Part shown: positions 1 to 6,279 of the stretch, piece after piece
How the letters are laid out: each line of letters starts with the position of its first letter
How positions within the stretch are numbered: the stretch's first letter is position 1
DNA from: Deltaproteobacteria bacterium
GTDB taxonomy: Bacteria; Desulfobacterota; Deferrimicrobia; Deferrimicrobiales; Deferrimicrobiaceae
Assembly: GCA_017889845.1 (NCBI GenBank)
Contig: JAGGAJ010000107.1
Coordinates: forward strand, 1-6,279
DNA length: 6,279 nt
Direction: 5' to 3'
Notes under the pieces: model-generated
What the model was told of the DNA's origin: nothing
What the model saw: the letters and a program-made list of their open reading frames with translations, nothing else
The model's database searches: none
Made by a program: the position numbers and the translations under genes

Positions 1-1
1 A

Positions 2-2725
<2,724 letters not shown>

Positions 2726-2753
2726 CGCGCAGGCGAAAAGGGAGGGCCCGGCG

Positions 2754-3389
2754 TCAGAGGCTCGAGACGGGCTCCGCGATCTCGAAGCCCCGCTCCCGGA
2801 GGACCCGGCGGACCGCCGGGCCGTCGATCGTGGCGACGCGCAGGTGGGCGTTCACCGCACCGATCTCCCCCTGGGGCGAGATGATGCAGCTGCGGACCTC
2901 GACCCCCATCCCGCCGAACAGGGCGATCAGCTCCTCGAAGCGGGCGAGGTTCCGCGGGAAGGTGACGTCGACGCAGAAGAACACCTCGTTGACGTCGAGG
3001 ATATCGACGAAGGCGTTCAGGAGATCCGCCCGGGTGATGATCCCCACCAGCCGGTCCCCCTCGAGCACGGGCAGGGCGCCGAACTTCTCCCGGGTCAGGA
3101 TCAGGAGCGCATCCTCGACGGAATCCTCCGGGGTCAGGGACCAGACTTCCGTGCGCATCACCTCGCGCACCGGACGGTCTCCGGGCTGACCCTCCCCGGC
3201 TTCCCGGGGCGTCGCGGCGAGGGAGGCGTTCCGCAGGTCGGTGTCGGAGAGGATCCCCACCAGCCTCCCCCCCTCCACGACCGGCAGGTGGTGGAACCGG
3301 TGCTCCCGGAGGATCCCGGCCGCCTTCGACAGGAGGTCGTCCGGGGTCACCGTCTTCGGGCTCCTCGTCATCCGCTTCCCGACGTACAT
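2754..3389 (-). CDS. CBS-CBS-ACT domain protein (AcuB-like)
   Basis: A 211-residue cytoplasmic protein with two CBS domains forming a Bateman module (about residues 7-60 and 78-130), followed by an ACT-type domain (about 135-207). The CBS repeats show the expected ends, HHLPVVEGGRLVGILSDTDL and ALPVLEGDRLVGIITRADLL. Starting MYVGKRMTRSPKTVTPDD is typical of stand-alone CBS proteins, which supports ATG 3389. Bateman modules usually bind adenine nucleotides or S-adenosyl compounds, and ACT domains usually bind small ligands. The same order and size occur in AcuB-like proteins, named from the acetoin-utilisation locus of Bacillus. No enzyme domain is attached, so a sensing or regulatory role is inferred and its target is unknown. 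The gene is convergent with aconitase and divergent from the secreted Cys-rich gene. Its frame stays open far upstream only because stop codons are rare at this G+C. Met7 at 3371 is an alternative start. Confidence 0.9.
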   Translation of the reverse strand: MYVGKRMTRSPKTVTPDDLLSKAAGILREHRFHHLPVVEGGRLVGILSDTDLRNASLAATPREAGEGQPGDRPVREVMRTEVWSLTPEDSVEDALLILTREKFGALPVLEGDRLVGIITRADLLNAFVDILDVNEVFFCVDVTFPRNLARFEELIALFGGMGVEVRSCIISPQGEIGAVNAHLRVATIDGPAVRRVLRERGFEIAEPVSSL

Positions 3390-3395
3390 GGCGCT

Positions 3396-3425
3396 ATGAT
3401 AGCAACCTTTCCGGAGGCGTGGCAA
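3396..3425 (-). promoter_or_regulatory. Sigma70-like promoter, probably giving a leaderless CBS-ACT mRNA
   Basis: On the minus strand, TTGCCA (3425-3420; 5 of 6 to TTGACA) is followed after exactly 18 bases by TATCAT (3401-3396; 5 of 6 to TATAAT). Only six bases, AGCGCC, separate the -10 hexamer from the ATG at 3389. Initiation at the usual distance would therefore fall at or next to the A of the start codon. The only purine-rich candidate ribosome site, GGAAAGG, lies inside the promoter spacer and would not be transcribed. This is a sequence match only; an unseen upstream promoter would leave that GGAAAGG usable, although about 16 bases from the ATG. Confidence 0.55.
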
Positions 3426-3504
3426 ACGTCCCTTCCGCCGATCATTCCGCAACCCGGGCCCGACATTCCCCATCCAATGTTCGCTTGCGCGTACATATCC
3501 GAAA

Positions 3505-3510
3505 CGGAGG
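3505..3510 (+). promoter_or_regulatory. Ribosome binding site of the Cys/His-rich secreted protein
   Basis: CGGAGG lies eight bases before ATG 3519, a normal Shine-Dalgarno spacing. It favours that start over the in-frame ATGs at 3525 and 3534, although GGAG at 3521-3524 could serve ATG 3534. I found no convincing -35/-10 pair for this gene on the plus strand of the 129-base divergent region. TACATA at 3492-3497 is the best -10 guess but has no -35 partner. Confidence 0.65.
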
Positions 3511-3518
3511 CCGATTCG

Positions 3519-4040
3519 ATGGAGATGACGGCGATGGGGAAAAGGAAGGCGTTCGTTGCGATGCTCGGGCTGCTCCTTGCCATGGGGACGCCGTATCTCT
3601 CGGCGCTTCCGGTCCAGGCGGACCCCGGAAGCGGCCACGGCCATGGCCATCCTGACGGGGGTTGTCCGGGTTGTCCGCACCACGGTGAATGCACGGGGTG
3701 CCCGGGATGCGGCTGCGAGTGCGGCTACCCGAAGGGTGCCGGCGGAGCGGGTCCGCACCCCATGCAGGACAACACGGCGACCGGCCACGGCGGCATGCAC
3801 GGGAGGATGCACGGCGGCAAGGACGCCCCCGCGATGAAGGAACGGATGGCGAAGCACCTGGAGGAGATGCGGGGCACCGTGAAGAAGCTGCGGGACCTCG
3901 AGGCGAAGATGGAGGCCCTGAAGGCCAGGGACGACGCGGCCGCTTTCCGCGCGGCCTCCCTGGAGCATGCCAAACTCCTGACCGACCTCCAGGAATCCCA
4001 TCTGAAACACATGGAAAAGATGATGGGCGGGGGGATGTAG
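3519..4040 (+). CDS. Small secreted Cys/His-rich protein with helical C-terminus, probable metal binder
   Basis: I do not recognise a named family. The 173-residue product has a clear Sec signal peptide: basic n-region GKRK (7-10), hydrophobic core FVAMLGLLLAMG (12-23), and likely cleavage after PVQA (34). There is no lipobox or twin-arginine motif. The mature N-terminus begins with GHGHGH (39-44), then seven cysteines within 20 residues (C49, C52, C58, C61, C64, C66, C68), arranged as CPGC, CTGC, CGCEC. A Gly/His/Met linker (about 80-101, GGMHGRMHGG) follows. Residues 104-169 are charged and helix-prone, with scattered His and Met, and end in MEKMMGGGM. The layout suggests a periplasmic Cu, Zn or other soft-metal chelator or chaperone; the closest analogy, by architecture only, is the small helical CpxP/Spy/ZraP-type periplasmic proteins. 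The start is set by CGGAGG at 3505-3510. It diverges from the CBS-ACT gene and converges on the flavin reductase 14 bases away. Function is inference; that it is a real exported protein is well supported. Confidence 0.85.
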   Translation: MEMTAMGKRKAFVAMLGLLLAMGTPYLSALPVQADPGSGHGHGHPDGGCPGCPHHGECTGCPGCGCECGYPKGAGGAGPHPMQDNTATGHGGMHGRMHGGKDAPAMKERMAKHLEEMRGTVKKLRDLEAKMEALKARDDAAAFRAASLEHAKLLTDLQESHLKHMEKMMGGGM

Positions 4041-4043
4041 CAC

Positions 4044-4056
4044 CCGATCCGTTCCT
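4044..4056. repeat. 13-bp direct repeat, copy 1 (3' side of the flavin reductase)
   Basis: CCGATCCGTTCCT is repeated exactly at 4686-4698. This copy fills most of the 14-base gap between the convergent genes and overlaps the last two bases of the reductase stop codon (plus-strand CTA at 4055-4057). Flanking bases differ on both sides, so the identity is exactly 13. With its partner it brackets the flavin reductase gene. Confidence 0.6.
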
Positions 4057-4624
4057 AACCGGGCTTTCCCAACCTTCCCGTCCAGGCGACGAGGCTCGCC
4101 AGGAGCTCCTTGATCTTCTCCCGTGTGGTCGGGTCCGTCACCTTGCCTTCCCTGTCTGTTTTTTCGTGCGCGGAAGGCACCATCACTTCCGGCCGGTTGA
4201 GGGGGTGCATGTCCAGGAACACGAAGGTCTGGCGGAGATGATACTGGGCTCTCGCGGTCCCCAGGGTTCCAACGGATGCGCCCATCAGGGCCACGGGCTT
4301 CCCCTCGAAGGCGTTGTCGCCGTAGGGCCTGGAAGCCCAGTCGATGGCGTTCTTCAGGACGCCGGGAACCGAGTAGTTGTATTCCGGGGTGGCGATCAGG
4401 AGTGCGTCGGCGGCCCTGATTTTCGCCTTGAATTCCCGGACTCTGTCCGGTGGCTGCTTTTCCAGGTCCTGGTTGAACGGCGGAATCCCCTCGAGGTCGA
4501 AGATCTCGAGTTTCGCGCCCTCCGGAAGCAGTTCCGACGCCGCCGCCAGGATCGCCCGGTTGAGGGATCTCTTCCTCAGGCTGCCCGCGAAACCGAAAAT
4601 ATGGAACTCCTTCTCCATGGCCAT
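4055..4624 (-). CDS. NADPH-dependent FMN reductase family protein (ChrR/SsuE-like quinone or flavin reductase)
   Basis: A flavodoxin-fold cytoplasmic flavoprotein of 189 residues, normal for the family, that passes electrons from NAD(P)H through FMN to quinones, flavins, azo dyes or metal ions. The N-terminal FMN-phosphate loop is GFAGSLRKRSLNR (11-23). The family signature TPEYNYSVPGVLKNAIDW is at 79-96, and ALMGASVGTLGTARAQYHLR (112-131) is the second conserved flavin-binding and dimer region. These motifs are closest to ChrR/YieF-type reductases, but the physiological acceptor cannot be read from sequence. Starts: ATG 4624 is preferred because a G9 run ends four bases upstream; ATG 4618 is equally compatible with the fold, and a TTG at 4639 would add five residues (MGGGD) encoded partly by the G run itself. 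The gene converges on the Cys/His-rich gene and diverges from the ATPase operon. Plus-strand direct repeats of 13 bp lie on both sides. Confidence 0.93.
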   Translation of the reverse strand: MAMEKEFHIFGFAGSLRKRSLNRAILAAASELLPEGAKLEIFDLEGIPPFNQDLEKQPPDRVREFKAKIRAADALLIATPEYNYSVPGVLKNAIDWASRPYGDNAFEGKPVALMGASVGTLGTARAQYHLRQTFVFLDMHPLNRPEVMVPSAHEKTDREGKVTDPTTREKIKELLASLVAWTGRLGKPG

Positions 4625-4628
4625 GTCG

Positions 4629-4637
4629 CCCCCCCCC
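4629..4637 (-). promoter_or_regulatory. G9 homopolymer at the flavin reductase ribosome-binding site
   Basis: Nine consecutive C on the plus strand read as G9 on the minus strand, ending four bases before ATG 4624 and ten before ATG 4618. No better Shine-Dalgarno sequence lies between it and the start; AGGG lies further upstream. The run therefore probably supplies the ribosome contact. A homopolymer here is prone to slipped-strand length change, which would alter spacing. It is also a common place for sequencing error. Confidence 0.45.
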
Positions 4638-4685
4638 AATTCCCTGCACTCGAGGACCCATCAACACAACCAACGACGTCGCCGG

Positions 4686-4698
4686 CCGATCCGTTCCT
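4686..4698. repeat. 13-bp direct repeat, copy 2 (5' side of the flavin reductase)
   Basis: Exact match, CCGATCCGTTCCT, to 4044-4056 and 630 bases beyond the end of that copy. It runs straight into the 11-bp tandem repeat starting at 4691 and shares its CCGTTCCT core. Confidence 0.6.
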
Positions 4699-4718
4699 GT
4701 TCCGTTCCTGTTCCGTTC
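4691..4718. repeat. 11-bp tandem repeat in the reductase/ATPase intergenic region
   Basis: The unit CCGTTCCTGTT occurs at 4691-4701 and 4702-4712, and CCGTTC begins a third, degenerate copy at 4713-4718. An 11-base period is close to one helical turn, so equally facing binding sites are possible. It lies about 70-95 bases upstream of the reductase start, where an operator could act, but nothing identifies a binding protein. A simple slippage-born repeat is the alternative. Confidence 0.65.
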
Positions 4719-4795
4719 TGATGAATTCCGGGATACCCCCGTTTCGGCCACCCGGAAAATGGCAGGTGCCGCGAGCCAGTTGTTCCCTGCCGCCG

Positions 4796-4818
4796 ATTTA
4801 TAAACTAATATCAATGTA
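4796..4818. promoter_or_regulatory. AT-rich island, likely promoter zone for the ATPase operon and/or reductase
   Basis: Twenty-three bases with 20 A/T (ATTTATAAACTAATATCAATGTA) stand out sharply from the GC-rich surroundings and lie between divergent genes, 65-88 bases upstream of ATG 4884. TATAAA at 4799-4804 and TAATAT at 4806-4811 are possible -10 elements on the plus strand, but no good -35 sits at 16-18 bases. On the minus strand TTGATA is present without a matching -10. Direction and exact elements are undetermined. Confidence 0.4.
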
Positions 4819-4883
4819 GTGAGTCCTGCCCGCACCGGAACCGAACTCGAGGGAGCGCCGGGGTCGGGCCGTCGGGGTTCCCG

Positions 4884-5210
4884 ATGGGACCGCAGTCGGA
4901 CATCGAATCGATCAAGGATATCTACAGGGCCGAACGGGAGGCCGACCGGATCGTCCGGGAAGCCGAGGATGCGGCCGGGACCCTGCTCGAGGAAGCGGCG
5001 GCGGCGGCCGGGAGCGCCCTGGCGGCGAAACGGGCCGAGATCGACCGTCGATCCGGGGACGAGCGGAAGAAGGCGATCGCGGAAATCGAGAGGGAAGCGC
5101 AGGCTCTCCTCGAGAGCGCCCGCCTCCGCACGGAGGCATGGGTCCGGCGGTCGGAACCGGAGATCGACTCCATCGCCGACGCGTTGCTCGAGCGGATCCT
5201 CCCGCCATGA
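4884..5210 (+). CDS. V/A-type ATPase peripheral-stalk subunit (H/G-like coiled coil)
   Basis: A 108-residue soluble protein that is almost one long helix. Residues about 5-88 are a continuous Ala/Glu/Arg-rich coiled coil (for example REAEDAAGTLLEEAAAAAG at 25-43), and a short C-terminal segment (about 91-106, EPEIDSIADALLERIL) resembles the amphipathic end of archaeal AhaH and bacterial NtpF-type stalk subunits. Such subunits pair with subunit E as the peripheral stalk linking the catalytic head to subunit I. Primary sequence alone is weak because coiled coils look alike. The assignment rests mainly on its position immediately before subunit I, the same order as in known ntp/aha operons. Start ATG 4884 has GGGG at 4874-4877, six bases upstream, and no other in-frame start is available nearby. 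Its stop overlaps the next start as ATGA. It is likely the first gene of the operon. Confidence 0.8.
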   Translation: MGPQSDIESIKDIYRAEREADRIVREAEDAAGTLLEEAAAAAGSALAAKRAEIDRRSGDERKKAIAEIEREAQALLESARLRTEAWVRRSEPEIDSIADALLERILPP

Positions 5211-6279
5211 TCGTTCCGATGGCCAAGATCCGGGTCCTCGGGCCGAGCACCCTGCTGTCGGCGGTGGTCCGCCTGTTGCAGGAAGTGGGAGCGGTCCACA
5301 TCGAATCCGCCCCCGGGGACATCCGCCGGCTGCAATCCGAAATCCCGGTCATCCGGCACCACGTACTCGATCCCGAATCCCAGCAGATCCGTGCCGTCCT
5401 GGAGGCGATGCAGGAGAAGGTCCGGAAACTCCTGCTCGTCCTGCCCGCCGTCCCGGAAAGGCCGGGGGACGATGGGGGCCCCGCCCTCCTCCCGGACGAC
5501 GCCGGCGAGGATGCGTTCCAAACCGTCAACGCCCGGCTGGACGCCCTGACGTCGCGCGCCGAGGCCCTCGTCGCAGAGCGGAAGAGACACCAGGACGAGC
5601 AGTCCCTGTTCACCCGGTACGACAAGGTCCTGAAGGTCCTTGCCCCGCTGATCGGGATGGTGCGGGAGAGCCGCGAACTGGAGTGCACGGGGCTGATCCT
5701 CCCCGCGCAGGAGAGGTCCGTCGCCACCCTCCTCGAGGAGGCGCTTTCCCGCCTGACGGACGGCCGCTTCGAGATCGTCTACCGCGAGGTGGACAAGGAC
5801 ACGCTGGCCGGGCTGCTCATCTTCCCGGGGGAAAAGGCCGCGGAAGCGCGGGCCCTCCTCTGGGAGAAGAACATCGGCGAGCTGCGCCTCCCCGCCTCCG
5901 TGGCGGACAAGCCCCTCGCGGAAGCGCTCGAGATCATCGTGCGCAGGCAGGGCGAGCTTCCGGCGGCGATCCGGGACCGGGAGGAGGCCCTCGCCGCGAT
6001 CTCCCGCGAATGGCGGGGGCAGCTCCTCGACCTTCGTCGGCGGCTCGCGAACCGGGTCGAGCGGATCCGCGCGTCCGCGTCGTTCTACGAAACCCGGATG
6101 ACGTTCCTGCTCTACGGATGGATTCCGGAAGACGAGGCGGCGCGGCTCGGGGAAACGGTCGCGGAACGGTTCGGGGACATCGTGGTCGTGGAGCGGATCC
6201 CCATCGGGAGGTCGGAGGAAGAGACGGTCCCCGTGGTCCTCCGCAACCGTCGCGCGGTTCGCCCCTTCGAGATCTTCAC
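5207..6279 (+). CDS. ntpI: V/A-type ATPase subunit I, N-terminal part (3'-partial)
   Basis: Subunit I (subunit a in eukaryotes) is the membrane stator that forms the ion half-channels beside the K ring and anchors the peripheral stalks. The frame is open from ATG 5207 to the window end, giving 357 residues of a protein usually near 600-700; only the cytoplasmic arm is visible and the membrane helices lie to the right. Recognisable parts are the N-terminal IRVLGPSTLLSAVVRLLQEV (8-27) followed by GAVHIE, a long helical hairpin (about 102-156 and 237-294), the globular end with FLLYGWIPEDEAARL (300-314), and RPFEIF (352-357), the motif leading to the first membrane helix. ATGA overlap with the stalk gene implies translational coupling; no strong Shine-Dalgarno precedes either ATG 5207 or ATG 5219 (Met5). 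Proton versus sodium specificity cannot be judged without the membrane part. Confidence 0.9.
   Translation, partial: MIVPMAKIRVLGPSTLLSAVVRLLQEVGAVHIESAPGDIRRLQSEIPVIRHHVLDPESQQIRAVLEAMQEKVRKLLLVLPAVPERPGDDGGPALLPDDAGEDAFQTVNARLDALTSRAEALVAERKRHQDEQSLFTRYDKVLKVLAPLIGMVRESRELECTGLILPAQERSVATLLEEALSRLTDGRFEIVYREVDKDTLAGLLIFPGEKAAEARALLWEKNIGELRLPASVADKPLAEALEIIVRRQGELPAAIRDREEALAAISREWRGQLLDLRRRLANRVERIRASASFYETRMTFLLYGWIPEDEAARLGETVAERFGDIVVVERIPIGRSEEETVPVVLRNRRAVRPFEIF

Noticed and set aside
2726..2753. Terminator between acnA and the CBS-ACT gene
   Set aside because: GGGCCC is present but there is no stable stem followed by a T or A run; nothing supports an intrinsic terminator on either strand. 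The 4041-4054 gap likewise holds none.
3453..3462. CCCGGGCCCG palindrome-like sequence in the divergent region as an operator
   Set aside because: Short, pure G/C and expected by chance at this composition; no second half-site or known operator match.
4637..4639. TTG start for the flavin reductase
   Set aside because: It would add MGGGD encoded partly by the G9 run, lacks its own well-placed ribosome site, and two ATG starts follow directly before the conserved fold.
4757..4778. Sigma54 promoter on the minus strand (TGGCTCGCGGCACCTGC)
   Set aside because: The GG and GC dinucleotides are 12 bases apart instead of the required 10.
3390..4835. N-terminal extension of the CBS-ACT frame up to 4835 (693 codons in total)
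   Set aside because: The extension crosses the Cys/His-rich gene antisense and the reductase out of frame, has non-protein-like composition, and the family start coincides with ATG 3389.

Overview
The window is GC-rich, roughly two thirds G+C by eye, with strong G/C preference at third codon positions. It is bacterial chromosomal DNA with dense, mostly ordinary metabolic genes. An AcnA-type aconitase, an AcuB-like CBS-CBS-ACT protein, a ChrR/SsuE-like flavin reductase and the start of a V/A-type ATPase operon would fit a high-GC Desulfobacterota/Deltaproteobacteria-like anaerobe. That placement is inference from gene content and composition only; no marker gene is present.

Layout, left to right. 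(1) Positions 2-2725, plus strand: aconitase with its N-terminus cut off by the window edge. (2) Positions 2754-3389, minus strand: a two-CBS plus ACT sensor-like protein, convergent with aconitase across a 28-base gap. (3) Positions 3390-3518: a 129-base divergent intergenic region with a good sigma70-like promoter for the CBS gene, placed so that its mRNA would be leaderless or nearly so. (4) Positions 3519-4040, plus strand: a small secreted protein with a Cys/His-rich N-terminal half and a charged helical C-terminal half. I do not recognise it as a named family, and it is the most novel-looking gene here. (5) Positions 4055-4624, minus strand: an NADPH-dependent FMN reductase-family flavoprotein, convergent with the small gene across 14 bases. 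(6) Positions 4625-4883: a 259-base divergent region with a C9/G9 tract at the reductase ribosome-binding site, an 11-bp tandem repeat and an AT-rich island. (7) Positions 4884-5210 and 5207-6279, plus strand: the peripheral-stalk coiled-coil subunit and the membrane stator subunit I of a V/A-type ATPase, overlapping by ATGA. Subunit I runs off the right edge.

The genes fall into at least four transcription units. Aconitase acts in the TCA cycle. The CBS-ACT protein probably senses a nucleotide or small ligand. The two ATPase genes open a rotary ATPase operon whose remaining subunits should lie to the right. The Cys/His-rich exported protein and the flavin reductase may both serve metal or redox stress, but only proximity supports that.

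Structure not explained by the genes: a linker insertion in aconitase bounded by a 14-bp in-frame direct repeat whose two copies each form a perfect hairpin; a 13-bp direct repeat bracketing the flavin reductase gene; and the G9 tract at its translation start. I see no tRNA, rRNA, CRISPR array, insertion sequence or convincing intrinsic terminator.
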